64,000 nt of DNA, from assembly GCF_030445035.2 (NCBI RefSeq), contig NC_080683.1, positions 115,429,225-115,493,224 of the forward strand. The letters are read 5' to 3'. Made by a program: the position numbers and the translations under genes. Shown here piece by piece: positions 47,746-60,470 of the stretch (positions are counted from its first letter, which is position 1; every line of letters starts with the position of its first letter). The DNA is from Dasypus novemcinctus (Eukaryota; Chordata; Mammalia; Cingulata; Dasypodidae). Below the pieces are notes generated by a model, which saw only the letters and a list, made by a program, of their open reading frames with translations, made no database searches and was not told where the DNA came from.

Positions 47746-49510
47746 ACCTGGAATATAGATCAATAGCCTGATCAGTAAGTGAATGCAGCCCATGCCTGCA
47801 AAGGCAGGTCCCACCATTCATGGCACCGGAACCCTCCCCACTGTACTCTGATTTCACTCTGTCCCACTTTGTCCTGGCTCCTGCCCTTTGGAGCTGACCC
47901 ACATTTTCAGCACCACTTCTTCTCCATGAACTGAACAGTTAATTTCAGTTTTCCTGGCCCCCTTTTCTGGAACTCTGAGGATTCTGTTTCAAGCTCAGCT
48001 TTCTATATCTTCTCAGTCTTCACAGCTTTAGGAGGATCCTTTGATTTTGTTCCTGCCCCTTAACTCAAACTCTGGGGGCCCTTGAGAGCAAGCACCAAAT
48101 ATATTGTGTCCTTGTGGGTATTTTCACTCTAGCATTGTAATGTCCTTCAGATTATGAAAAATACAACTTGTGTTTGATTCATTTCATCTAAGTGTCTTGG
48201 GCAACTCCATATATGAATTTGTTGGTAATAGTTATGAACATATTTTCTTTTGAACTATCTTTCGGAAACATATTTTGTAGCTTCAGAAAAAGAGGTTTTG
48301 CATATTAGTATGAAGTATTAAAGCTTTAAGGACTAATGGATGAGGTTGACTTTGAATGGGCTTACTGAGGCAAGGTTGTGTGGAAAGTCTTCTATTTGTT
48401 AGAGCCATCAAAAAGGCTTTCACCACCCAGTGCTAGCTTTTGTAATACCATAGGTTTATATTTCCACTTCCAAGTCAATAAAGTCTCAAGATTTCCCAAA
48501 GGAATAGACTTGTATCTTAGGTCTGTCCGCTGAATGGAACAAAGGAACAGGTCTATCATTTGTTGACTTCAAGGTAGGCTGCCAGCTCTTGAGCAGACTG
48601 CTGGGCAGAGGGCCTCTAGGGATTCAACTGGTCCTTGACCTGAAGAACTGGTAGAAGAATTCAGAGAGTCAAGAAGGGCAACCTCTACCCAGAAGGGCTG
48701 GTCTGAGTACAAGGATCAAGAATATAGCATGGCAAAGAACACAGTATTATTCAACCAAATGAGTGAATAGATTTCATTTATGTTATTAATAAATATTTGA
48801 CCAGGACATGGGGCTTTATTCCTGATCCAGACCTGAAAAGGAAGCTTTAGGTTTGGTCGTTAGCAACCTAATACTATTCAGGGACTTCCATACCACCTTG
48901 AATTCAATCAAAGATCCCACGACAAGCAAAGCCCCTTCCTGCTCCATTAACCACTTTCAGGCCTGTTTTGGTAAGCAGTTGATCACAACCTCCAATCCCA
49001 GGCAATCTGTAGAGAAGCCTATAGCTAAAGCCCTTGGTGCAACTGAATTTGAGCTAAGATACTAGGGAAGGCCTTATCTGCCTCATCCTTGAAAATGTAT
49101 TCAAGAGACAACTTGGTTAGGCATGCCATCACCAGGGGGAGGGCTTCATTCCCAGGCTGGATGGAGCTTTTTCTTTGGTGAGACAAAGTGCCCATGTCTT
49201 GAGAGTTGTGGTCTTCCCCGCTGGCTGATAAGCCAGCCTCCTCAATACACTGTCCTTACTGCATGATTGCTGCAGATTTGCCTGGAGGAGCTAAAAAGGA
49301 AAGACTGGTCTTAGCAGTGGTCTGAGTGAGCTGAGGACAAGATGAGGGAACTTGGGAAACTTGACTTACAGACTCTGACTCTATTCTGAGTGACCTTGCA
49401 CCTCCCATGGCAAGGCATGAAACAAAGTCATGACATAGTCCAGTAGTGAAATGTCTCTTTTCTGAGAAGGTTGGTGCATTCAGGGTACTTTGCTTTGTGT
49501 TAGTGATCAT
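47746..49510. other. Unassigned interval
   Basis: No gene or repeat recognised. Confidence 0.4.
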
Positions 49511-49514
49511 CCCT

Positions 49515-49691
49515 TCATAGCTTCTTAGAGCTTTCATAACAAATTACCTTAAACTTAGTGGCTGAAAAAGGCAGAAATGGATGCCTCATAGTTCTGGAGG
49601 ATAGAAGTCTAAAATCAAGGTGTTGGCAGGTCCATAATTATTCTGGGGTCTGTAGGAGAGAATCCTTCCTTGCCTCTTTCAGTTTCTGGTA
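49515..49691 (-). mobile_element. MLT1 LTR, antisense, first part of a split copy
   Basis: Inverted MLT1 opening: CATAACAAATTACCTTAAAC, AGTTCTGGAGGATAGAAGTC, GGAGAGAATCCTTCCTTGCC, CTTTCAGTTTCTGGT. It resumes at 50901 after a nested insertion. Confidence 0.85.
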
Positions 49692-50089
49692 CCAGCAAAA
49701 TGGTTTAGCTCGTGTGTCAACTTGGCCAGATTATTGTGCCCAGTAGTTTGGTCAAGCAATTACTGGCCCAATTGTTATGAGGATATTTTGTGGATTTATT
49801 TTAATTGCATCTACGGTTGATTACATCTACAATCAACTAAGGAGATTGCCTTCAGCATGAGAGAAATCTCATCCAACCAGTTGAGATCTTAGGGGGAGAA
49901 TGGATGGTTTCAGAAGGAAGAATTTCCATCTCTACTTTAGCCAGCCAGCTTCCTAGGGCATTCATCAAAACCTTCATCAAAGTTTCCAGCTTGAGAACTG
50001 CCCCACAGAATTCAGATTTGCCCATCCCCACAGTCACATAGGTCAATTCCTATAATAAATCTCATAATATTTAAATTATATATCCATAG

Positions 50090-50757
50090 TGTGAAAGTTT
50101 GAAGTTTTTTGTGAATCTCAAAAAAGATCATGTTCCTAGAACTAATCCATTCCTGTGGGTATGAGACATTTTGATTAGATTCAATTAAAAGCTCTTTGAT
50201 TGGGTTATTTCAGTGAGGGATGACCCAGGTTGTATCTCTGCCCTCTTGCTGGGGTCTCATATAAACTGAGAACTGGAAGCAGAAACACAGAGAGAAAGAC
50301 AGTTGTCATTTTTACCCTGAAATATGAGAAAGTTCTCCAGGATCACCTACAGCTAAGGATGAGACTGAGAAGACCTGAGAGGCTGAGAGAGATGCCAGAG
50401 TCTAGAATCGGCAGAGAAGCTGAAAGAGACCGGTCCAAGAAGAGATGAGCCTTATGCCTAATCGCCCACAGATGAGCTTAGGGAGAAAGTGGAGCAGCCA
50501 AAGCTAAAAGAGAGGAGGCCTGGAAAGGGATGAGCCATATGCCTGTTCACCCACAGCTGAGCTCAAGGAGAAGGTGAGCCAGAAGGGGAAGGCAGGGACC
50601 GGCAGCCAAACTTTGGTGAGAAAGCATCTCTGATGATGCCTTGGTTTGGACATTTCATGGCCTCAGAACTGTAAGCTTTACCCTAAATAAATTCCCTTTA
50701 TAAAAGCCAGCACATTTCTGATATATTGCATTGGTAGCCCGTTGGCAAACTAAGACA
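50090..50757 (+). mobile_element. Xenarthran-type LTR (second subfamily), innermost of the nest
   Basis: Starts TGTGAAAGTTTGAAG and ends GGCAAACTAAGACA, giving TG...CA ends; about 668 bp. It carries CCATTCCTGTGGGTATGAG and a CCTAAATAAATTCCC signal near its 3' end. Flanking bases CATAG and CATCT agree only in part. Confidence 0.75.
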
Positions 50758-50870
50758 CATCTCTATATCTATATCATCTAGATCTAATCATCTATGTCTA
50801 TATCGATATCACCTATGTCTATATAGCATCTATATCTACATTTAAATCTGTACCGATATATCTCTTGTCA
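50757..50870. repeat. TCTATA/ATCTA microsatellite
   Basis: Degenerate 6-12 bp periodic tract of CTATATC and ATCTATG, at the 3' end of the host LTR. Confidence 0.85.
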
Positions 50871-50900
50871 GTTCTGTTTCCCTGGAGAACCCTGATAGAG

Positions 50901-51182
50901 CCAGCAATCCTTGGCTGTCCTTGCCCTGCAGTGGCGTCACTCCAATCTCCGCCTCCATCTTCACATGGCTTCCTTCCCTCTGTCTGTCTGTGTCCCTTCT
51001 CCCTTATAGGGATAGCAGTCATATTGGATTAAGGGCCACCCTGTTCCAGTACGACCCTATCTTAACTAGTTCCATTTGCAAGAACCCTATTCCCAAATAA
51101 AGTCACATTATGTGATGCTTGGGATTAGGACTTCTATATATCTTCTGGGTGGACACAACTCAACCCTTAAAACTCCCCTTCT
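50901..51182 (-). mobile_element. MLT1 LTR, antisense, second part of the split copy
   Basis: Continues 49515-49691 without loss: CAGCAATCCTTGGCTGTCCT, GGCGTCACTCCAATCTCCGC, AAGGGCCACCCTGTTCCAGT, GTGGACACAACTCAACCC. Confidence 0.85.
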
Positions 51183-52820
51183 AGTCTATTATTTCTAGAC
51201 TTATAGATCAATGAATGGCTTGACAATCTAAGATTCTGGCTGAGCTGCGGAAGGCAGGAATGTAAATTTGGGCTGGGGAGGGAAGAGCAATCAGCAGCTA
51301 TAGGGTCCCACAGGGGTTGGCTCCCGGGGGTTGGCATGAGTCAGACCACAGTATGGAATGGGAAGGGCAGAGTGAACCTCTCTCTTATATCCACCCATTC
51401 CTCTGAGAAGGGAGCCAGAAAGCCAGAAGCTGGGTGTGTGGGATGTCAGAGTAGCCAGGTCCAAAGCCAGGTTTAAGTGAGAACTATTGCTTTACCGGAA
51501 GCATTGACCAGAAGGGGATGATGGAATACCAGGGCAAAATTGAAGTAATCCAGGGCAACATTTGCATGTGAATGGAATCTTTAGAGACTGCAGAGAGGGC
51601 AGGGCAGAGGAGGAGATGTTGGGAAGCTTGTTTGAGAGCTGAGAGAAGTGGATTACTATGGTGAAATGACAAAAAATAGGGTTTAAAGAGGTGCTGCTAT
51701 CTCTTTCAAGAGTGATCAGTAACTATCTCAGAGGGAATGATGCTGTCAACTAGGTCCTAACAAGACCTGAAATAAATAGAATAAATAGAAGTAAATAGGA
51801 TTTCATTAAAGAAGTACATAGTGCTGGTGTATTTTATAAAGTGCATTTTACAACATAAGTATAAAATATATGTATGTGTGTATTTCTTTAAGAACTTTTA
51901 TTTATACTAGCACATTTTTTCTCAAAATGTCTGACTTTGGTGATCATATTTGATTATTAAAATTCAAAAAGAAATGTGTTTATTGGTATATGTACAACTA
52001 CCTAAGTATTCTCTTTCTCTCCGTGTCTCTCTCTCTTTTCTCTCTCTCTCTCTCACACACACACATACTCATGACTGATAACAAAATTTTTGTTTTATAA
52101 AAGTTTGATGGTTTTCAGTCCTTGAAAGTTGGGTGTTTCCAGTTTGCTCATTGCTCTTTTGGGTAATGTGGTCCACCTGTCATAGATGAAAATATTTTCC
52201 AAGTGTCTCCTACATTAATGAAAGGCCCAAGGGGGAAAATATATTTTATAACTGGTAAAAGGCTTAAATACTTGCTTGAGGTTTCAAATTAAAATTTAGA
52301 ACATATCCACTGACCATATTGTTCTAATTAAAATATATTGACATTAATGACTGTGGCTATCCACACAGGTGTGTCCATCACCATTTTAATTTTAACTGGG
52401 ATATGCAGAAATATGTGTGAAAAATAAAAGGTCTACCTTCAGTATTACCATTTGTCAATATTTGGAATTTTCTAGAAATCCTGTGTCTGTCTTTTCATCA
52501 TCACCCTCCCCATTCCTTCAGGACCCCCTTTTCTTCTGAAAACTGACAGCATTCTCCCACACAACTTTGGGGTGACTGCAGGAGCTACCTTAATACACAA
52601 ACCTGCCCTCCTTTCACCCCCCAGTGTGGGACACCAGGCCCTTCGCTGGTATTTTGAACTTGAGACCAAAATATAAGGAAGACCCTCTCCCATGGCAGAA
52701 GCTATAAGGTTTGAATTTGGAAGCAGCCAGTAGTAGCCTTAGTTCCTACCATCTATGGGAAATGGACCTTAAGTGAGAAAGAATGAGGGTGACACAGAGA
52801 AGAGGAAGGACAGTCTCATA
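51183..52820. other. Unassigned interval with a (TC)n/(CA)n microsatellite at 52015-52072
   Basis: No gene recognised. The simple repeat runs from TC-rich into CA-rich text. Confidence 0.5.
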
Positions 52821-52826
52821 AGTGTC

Positions 52827-53451
52827 TGTAGCAGTTTGGCATTGTTTAGGAATTCCAGAAATAGATATTGGCTTGTATTTGTAAACTCGTCTCTTTCACT
52901 AGGCCTATTAGATTGTACTGGATTCAGAAGTTTCACTTTTACTTGATTAAATACTGATTAAGGCTTTGATTGGGCCATGTCAGCAGGATGTTGAGTCCCT
53001 GCCCCCTTGTTGTTAGTTGGCCAAGGTGTTATATAGCCAAGGAGTTAGTTGGACTTTTGGTTCCTGGAACCCTTGGAAGTAAACACACAGGAGAGGAATA
53101 CAAGCAGCTCCATAGACATAGCAGAGGCCCCAGGAAGAGTCTACAGCTGACCTTGTAGAGAGGACAGAGCAGCTGAGCCCAGAGAAGAATGAGCCCCAGG
53201 AGAGAGACGAGACTTATCCCAGCCTACAGCTGAGATTAGAAAAAGTTGGGACTATGAAGCCTTAAGAGGAAGAAGGAAGGCTGAATTCTCACAGACATCA
53301 CCTGCATTACTCCAAAATGTGGCAACAGACTTTGGTGAGGGAAGTAACCTAAGCTTTATGGCCTGTTAACTGTAAGCTTCTACCCCAAATAGATACCCTT
53401 TGTAAAAGCCAACAGATTTTTGGTATTTTGCATCACCACCACTAACTAGTA
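52827..53451 (+). mobile_element. Xenarthran-type LTR (first subfamily)
   Basis: Begins TGTAGCAGTTTGGCATTG and shares GGCTTTGATTGGGCCATGTC, TTGGTGAGGGAAGTAACCTA and TTGGTATTTTGCATCACCAC with the copy at 31947-32439. About 625 bp. Flanks GTGTC and GTGCT (partial duplication). Confidence 0.8.
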
Positions 53452-53744
53452 GTGCTCCAGTTCCTGGCACCATTTATGTCTGTGGATTGCGGCCTACCTT
53501 GAGATGTGATCATTCAATACTTCCTTATGTTTCATGAGCCAACAAATATTCCCTTGTCCAAAACTGGTATTACTTGGGTTTTTGGTTATTCAAAACCAAG
53601 ACTCCTATTGAAAGGAGTTGGCAACTGGGAAGGAGATCCTGGAACAGGTTATTTCAAGGAGCAATAATTAGAAATATTAATCCAAAGTCACATCTGTCCA
53701 CAGCATGAGGGATAAATAGGACATATACCACTGACCACAACCTA

Positions 53745-54290
53745 CATATGGTGGTTTACACACAGGTTGGAAATTCTTTGGCATTCCTCCTCCTCAAAAG
53801 GTGGAATCTAATTCTCCCTCCCCTTTAATGCAGACCTAAGTTAATGACTTACTGCTAAAATTTATAGTATGGCAAAAAGGATGATATGTGATTTCAAAGA
53901 CTAGGTCCTAAAGCAGGTAGCTTCTACCTGGCTTTCTCTCATGGATCACTTGGAAACCAGACTCCATGCAATACAGACTCTCAAGCAACCCTAGAGAGGC
54001 CCATGTGGATAGGAGCTCAGAGGCCTACTGCCAACAACCAGCACCAACACACCAGCCATGTGAGTGAGCCACTAGAAAGCCCATCCTCAGGTCCCTGTTA
54101 ATTAAGCCTTCAGATGATGGCAGCCCAGGGCAACAACTGGACGGTAACCTCCTGAGAGACCCTGCGCCACAACCACCCAGTCAGGTCAGTCCTGAACTCC
54201 TGACCCACAGATACAATGAAATGTTTATTGGTGTTTTAAGCCACTGCATTTTTGGAAAATTTGTTATGCCAAAATAGAAAACTAATGCAT
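53745..54290 (+). mobile_element. Ancient MaLR-like LTR
   Basis: The end phrase GTGTTTTAAGCCACTGCATT followed by TTTGTTATGCC and AACTAATGCA is typical of old MaLR LTRs. The middle (ACTCTCAAGCAACCCTAGAG, AGGCCCATGTGG) fits too. Confidence 0.6.
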
Positions 54291-57200
54291 CTCTCTATGT
54301 CCAAAATTGAAGGAAACCATTCTGAAGAGGTTACTCATTCATCTTCGGTAGAAAGTATGGCTGGAGATCCCAAGCTAAGTAACCCAATTCTAGAAATAAC
54401 TGGCATTAACGCTTTAAAGTTAGGTGCCCTTGAACTAGGGTTCCAGCTAGAAAACACAGTGACTAAGGGCCTGAGAATAGAATAGGTAGGAATAGAATCA
54501 CCAGTATTATAAAGGGGAGCTAGAAAAATATAGTGGTGGAGACTCAGTGTGTTGAAGTCAAACACATTTTGCTCCACTACTTGCCATTTGAATCTATTCC
54601 TTGTCATTTTGGGGGGATTTATTCTGGGATACTTTCTGGCTTACAATGTTGACAAAGTCACTGAAAGAGTTCCCATTGTACCCTTCACCCAGCTTCCCAA
54701 ATGTTAACATCTTGCATAAGAAAAAAACAAAACAAAACAAAGTAAAACCATACAAAAAAACAATAGCAAATACCAAATCCATGAGTAATTTTTCCCATGA
54801 ATGACTGGAATCTCAATTTACGTTTATAAAAAGTATACTCATATTGCTTTCTCCTGTTGCCTTTTCCTCTTTTTCTTTGTCTTACTTTTTCCATTACACC
54901 TAGGATGTCCTTTTCACCCTGCTGAGTCAGACTGTTCTGAGCCATTGCAAATTCCTGGAGCCAACCTCATTTCTCTCTCCAGAAGAGGCAGTCCTGTACT
55001 AAAAAGTCAGTGTGTGAAGTTTCTCAATTTTAGTTTTCAATCTTACAGCAATCAGTGAATGATCCTTCTCCACCACTACCCCATATGAAGAAAACTTAAG
55101 AAATTGATCATGAATTTCTCAAAAAATGGTAATTCAAAAAATGTGCAAAATAGAACAAACCAGCAAAATATCTCTTTTAAAGAAAAAAAACTACATACCT
55201 TCCTTTGCTTCATGACATAAAGGATTTTATTTTTTTCAAAACTTGGATGGAAAAACCCTCAGACCAGAAAAATGAATGATCCAGAGTTAAGCCCCAGGCA
55301 GTGACAGCCACAAGTACAGGCAGGTCGTTCACCTGGGCAGGGCTACCTATTATCCGGGTCTGTGTCCTCTGTGTCTAGCAGTCTCTAGTACTGAGAATGA
55401 GCAAAAGGCATGTTGATTGACTTGAGTATGATAGGGAGGTTTTCCTGTTAAATATTGCACTTTTCAATAATTGATCCAAAAGGTGAATATATGTTTTCTA
55501 AGACATCTAGGTAAATGTGGGTCAGACACCTAAAGAGATGTCAACCTATCCAAAACAGGGGTTGGGGGCGCCAACAAAGCATGACTCATATGGGCTCTGA
55601 TGGCAAGACACTTTCCTCACCTAGAGAAGAGTCAGAGCAAGGTCAGTTTCACTGCTGGGGGCTGGTTCCTCATAGCCAGGGGGCCTCAGTGGAGGGTGAT
55701 GCAGGGAGATACGTGCAGCAGCCTCTCTCACATTCCTGTGCTGCTGCACTGGACCAACCTCACTGCCTGCCCACCAGGGACGGACATCCCACTGGGGTGT
55801 GAGCTGGCCATCGTGAAGCATGCCCACCAGTCAGGCTATCTCCAGGGAATGCTTACATGTGCTTGGACAGCAGGGGAAGGAATGTCCCGGCCAGTCCCTG
55901 CTACCAGGGGATTGTGTTTTATTCTGCCAGGCTAGCACACCTGGCCCTGAGTACAGGATGTATTTGTGGGTCCAGGGCAAGGCAGCAGACCATGGTAGGA
56001 CTGTCCTTTACAATGAAAATTTCATTATACAGAGTAATTTCAAATGTCCAGAAGTAAAGTAAATAGACCTTTCCACCAAATGTCCATGGGACCATTTCTT
56101 GGCCCAGACCAGCTCCCCATCATCTCTTCCCCTTCAGTGCTCCAGGACTTCTCAGAGCTCCCTTAACGTTTTCTTCTTAGTAGATCATCTTCACAGCTGG
56201 CTGCAGAGTAGGCCTTGTCTTGTTCAGCTCCCCCCACCCTGCTGCACAGAAGGTAAGTCAACAGCTCCCTTTTTACATGAAAAAAAAAACTTTGATGTTA
56301 ATTACCAAGGAAAAATATAAAGGAAGGAATAGACACACAAACAGTGAACTACGAAGGCCAAGCTATCTTAGATAGTTCTTAGGATCCTGGCCCCAGTGAT
56401 TTGGTTGTCTGATTTGTTATTGAGAAGGAGCCCGCTGCAGTTGAGTGAGCCTCTCTGTTCCTGCACTGCACTGGACTTGGTCCTTTTCCACGTGGACTGA
56501 CATGGCACCTTCATGGAGACTCTCATTCTTAGTGGACAGGGCAGTAGGCAGTATCCTCAAGAGGTAAGGGTTCAATAACCAGGTGTTGAATTAGTAAATG
56601 AATGACACACTTGGCTAATTTTTACTGATCTGAATGGTTAGGGGTGCACGTGCCATAAGGACATTGCCAAAGTGAAGGGGTTAAGCCAGGGGTGGACCTG
56701 TGGGGGGATAGATGTGGGTGGGATGTAGAAGAGGAGAGGTACAGGCCAATGACTTCTGTTGTAAATGCAGGCTTCTCAGTGGAGTTTGACTTTCCAACAT
56801 AGTAATTATGGGTCACATTGTGTACATACTCTATAACTTATTTCTCAAAACATTTTTGTGGGTGCATTTTTGCCAAGGCTCATTTCATAAGACACGTTCT
56901 GCATAAATGACCCAGAGCAGTGAGATGCAAAGTCCACCAAGTCCTGTTTTGTTTTTGCCCTCTCTTTGCTAATGTATATAAGATGTAAGATAACTGAACT
57001 AGTACTTTTCCTCCTTAGAATAGAATTTTTGTCCAAATTCTTTAGCTAGCTTACAAGTAATCGACCTTGATGTCAATGGAGTTCAAAGCCAGCAGAAATG
57101 CTCTATTTTGTACTCGTGTGGTTACTGCTCTCTTGGCACACTGTAAAGATATTTTTGACTCTCTCTTTGCTGACATGAGCTACAGAGCCCAGTTGAGAAA

Positions 57201-57675
57201 GTCCTCTGAGTGAAAACAAACAGAAACCCACCAGAACAAATTAGGGTCAGGAGAACTTGGAAGCAGTGTAAGAGTTATGAAACTATCAGGACATTAGGAT
57301 TTAGGATGCTCCATTAAAGTTCTTTAGAATTTCTGAGAACACTCCTTGGGAAGAGTTTCGCTTTTCATGGAAAAGGGGAACAGTCTCTGATAAGCATGTG
57401 ACCACTAGAGACTGTGAAAATAGGTTCAGCTGTAGCTAATCTGGTAGCAAAAGTCTAAAAACTGAAATTTCACAGCTCTGTCAGGATATGAAAAAAAAAA
57501 ATGGCTTGTCCTTATCTATTTTATAGAATTAAAGATAATCTAAGAAAATTGAAACTTTCATTTCCTCCAAGGAAAACAACAGGTTGTGCGAAATTGTGGC
57601 ATCTATCAGCATATGACATTTGGCAGGTTATCATTTTGGTTGAACTATGCTGTTGGCTCAAAACTTACCTGACAT
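54291..57675. other. Unassigned interval
   Basis: A short L1 3' UTR-like antisense piece may lie at 54660-54730 (AGTTCCCATTGTACCCTTCA). Otherwise nothing recognised. Overlapping frames at 55515-55935 and 55820-56062 lie in GC-richer DNA without domains. Confidence 0.4.
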
Positions 57676-57679
57676 ATAT

Positions 57680-57790
57680 TTATCCACCCATTCACAAATC
57701 TGGACTGAAACCTCAAGATGTGCCAGGCACCGATCTCCTGCTGGGCATACAGGCTTAAAGATGATACCAGGGCCAATTTAATAAAGAGAC
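57680..57790 (+). repeat. L2/MIR-like fragment
   Basis: GATGTGCCAGGCACCGATCT, then GGGCATACAGGCTTAAAGAT resembles the L2-type GTGCCAGGCACTG motif. Confidence 0.5.
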
Positions 57791-59070
57791 AGATTTTAAA
57801 AGTTGTCACGCGACCATAGTGCACAAGCATAACAAAGCTTCTCCAACTCTAATTCCACCATTACTTTGCATCTGGGAGAATAAGCTGGATACACTTTAGT
57901 ATATCAGTTAGGTATAGGAACTTTAGCATAACAGCAACTTGGGATATGAAATTGGATCTCAAGACGATTACAAAGATTTTGAATAGACTGAAACAATCAG
58001 ATGGGGAGAAAAAGCGTAGATCTCATCTTTCCGGATTAGCTGCATTTCAATGAGGTGAAACTGTAGAGGGAAAGAAAACAGGGAAAGAATTCGGCAGTCA
58101 GGTTGCTTGAAGAGCAGGCGGCAGCAGATCTAAGCAGTCCCAGCCAGTCGGGGCCAGCACGCCCTTAGGTAATGCCCTTGGAGGCATTACTGGGACACCG
58201 TTGTTATCCCAAAGGGCGCCTGCTAGAGCAAGCCCACCTGCTGCTGTGCAGTCTGACCTCCTGTGCTTTACCCTTCCTGTCCCTCCTTTAGAAGGTCTGA
58301 GCTAGAGCAGAATGGGAAAGGGCTCTAGCGCCAGCCAGGCCCGGGTCTGCGGCTCAACAGCGTTGACTTGAACGGGTGGCGTAGCCTGTCCAGGAGCCTC
58401 TGCCTCCTTAGATGGACAAGGCGATGCGGAGGCATCAGGAAGCCCTGACCACAGAGGCCGGCAGACGCCAAGCAGCTAACATCCCCGCAGGGCCACCAAG
58501 ACAGCGTCTTTTCCATCGGACTGAGCCACCTGTTATCACAGGCTGGAAATCCTGCAGCAACAGGTTAGCCCACCAAATATAAACTCTCGGAAAATTGGCG
58601 TCATCAGTATAGGGTTAGGCGGTGACTCCTCTAATCCCCCCACAATGAAACCCTGCACAGGGATGGTGTATTTAGAGCAGTAATTGAAAAACGAAAGAAA
58701 CCCAGAGAAAAACCATAGCTGAGTGGTGTTTCAGAGAAACGGAAGCATCTTTTAAGGCCCCCTATGGGAACTGACTAGTGAAAGGGAAAAAAACGCACGA
58801 AAAAGTCCTTTGTTTTTCAAATGGTTTTAAATCATTTTTAAAAGTTAGGTTTCATTGTGTTTTCACTGCTGAGAAGTGGCCAGAGTTTCTGCCCTAGAGA
58901 CCCCAGCACCCACCCGCCAAGTATCAAAGTTAAGGGACGCTCCTCTGTTGCATCCATTCTATCATTTTGTTTGATTCATTTATTTTTTCTCACTCTTACC
59001 TTTTTTTTTACATGACTTTTATTTCATTTCATTTCCCCACCTCCACCCCATCACTTTTTTAAATTGTATT
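57791..59070. other. Unassigned interval
   Basis: No gene or repeat recognised; 58080-58560 is GC-richer. Confidence 0.4.
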
Positions 59071-59074
59071 TTTT

Positions 59075-59405
59075 TTAAGATACACAGATCACAAAAAATG
59101 TTACATTCAAAAAAAATAAGAGGTTCCCATGTACCCACCCACCCCCCTCACCCCACTCCTCCCACATCAACCACCTCTTTCATCATCGTGGCACATTCAT
59201 TGCGTTTGGTGAACACATTTTGGAGCATTGCTGCTCTGCATGGATTATAGTTGACATTGTAGTTTACACTCTTCCCCAGCACATTCAGTGGGTTATGGCA
59301 GGATATATAATGTCCAGCATCTGTCTCTGCCATATCATTTAGGACAACTCCAAGTCCCGAAAATGCTCCCACGTCACATCTCTTCTTCCCTCTCCCTGCC
59401 ATTCT
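59075..59405 (-). mobile_element. L1 3' UTR, 5'-truncated, antisense
   Basis: AAGAGGTTCCCATGTACCCA, GCACATTCATTGCGTTTGGT, TGGAGCATTGCTGCTCTGCA and GTTATGGCAGGATATATAAT match the 3'-most 330 bp of the copies at 29.3 and 1.7 kb. Confidence 0.85.
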
Positions 59406-59559
59406 ACCATTTTTAAAAGATCTGGTGTTTTTAAAAAAATGAATTTATATAAAGAACAGATTAAAACGTCTTGCAATCAAAAATAATATGATAGAAATCA
59501 GGATGAACCCCAAACTATAGAACCACATCCTCCCCGGTGTTTTTTTCCCCACAGGACAT

Positions 59560-59940
59560 CAGCAAACTAAACTCCCCGGCCTGAGGCTGCCAGATCGCCC
59601 CTTGGCAAATTCCTCAGGCCGCTGCTGCCCTCAGCCCAGCGTGCGTAAGGAGTAGACCCCACTGGCTCTAGCCATTTCCTCCACTTCCATTCACCGCTCA
59701 ACCTTCTGCCCTTCCTGCCGCTCCCTGAAAATTGCTCTCTGCCCAGCTGGACAAGGAAAGCCCACAGCAGGGGAGCAACACTTCTCACCGCCCCGCTCGG
59801 GGTGCCCTTCTCCTCCACCCTTCCTGAAGGGGCACCCCTCTGCACGCCGGGCCGGTGGCCACACTGAGGTGAAGCAGGATGAGCGGGCCTGAAGGGCGGG
59901 TGGGGGCGGGGCGGTGGCTATCATCGGGAAGACAAACGAC
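59560..59940. other. GC-rich, CpG-bearing stretch
   Basis: Dense in G and C with many CpG sites, unlike the AT-rich surroundings. Could be a weak CpG island or only a local GC peak. No promoter motif or exon is recognised. Confidence 0.4.
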
Positions 59941-60470
59941 TCATAATTTTATTTTACAACTCCCGGAAAGGAACGCGGATCATCGTAAGCAAAGCCTGCG
60001 CTCATTCTCAGAGTTCATTTGGATTTTGAATGGCCGGGATCTCAAACTTCCTTGATGTCAACATGATCATGTTCATTTAATCTAGACGAATCGATCAATG
60101 TGTTTGCTTTATCACGGCCCTTGGATTTTCATTTGAAAAATCTAGAGGAAGAGCCCCTGTGTCTTTCGTCAGCTTCCTAAGTACACTAGCTAATTTGATT
60201 GATATATTAGGCTCTGGGAGGAAAGCGAAGCAAGGAGAAAGGGACCACAATGCAAGCCCTTATTCTCAGCTTCAGACTGCACAGGAAATCCTCAATTAAA
60301 TTGTACTGCTTCCCTCAGCACACAATAAAACACATGCCGTACATTTAACATCTTGAAACACATCCATAATAATGGTTTTGTGCGAAACGGTGACGGTGGC
60401 GGATTCTTTCCAGACTTTCTTTTCATTATTATGGCAAAGTAATGCGTGCCTCTCGAGAAAAACCAACAGT
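59941..60470. promoter_or_regulatory. Candidate conserved non-coding (enhancer-like) block
   Basis: Repeat-free sequence with undegraded-looking AT-rich binding-site-like words: TTCATTTAATCTAGACG, AATCGATCAATG, CTAATTTGATTGATATATTA and CTCAATTAAATTG. It keeps isolated CpGs (CGAATCGATC, TGCGAAACGGTGACGG) that neutral mammalian DNA tends to lose. This resembles developmental conserved elements by style only. No homology is claimed. Confidence 0.35.

Larger units (their letters stand above)
49697..50900 (+). mobile_element. Ancient LTR inserted in the MLT1, itself interrupted
   Basis: Same type as 25665-25985: GTGTGTCAACTTGGCC near the start, TCACATAGGTCAATTCCTAT late, and CCCTGGAGAACCCTGATAG at the end. 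The perfect 5-bp duplication CCAGC lies at 49692-49696 and 50901-50905. A TCTATA-type microsatellite (50757-50870) lies near its end, and a second LTR interrupts it at 50090-50757. Confidence 0.8.
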
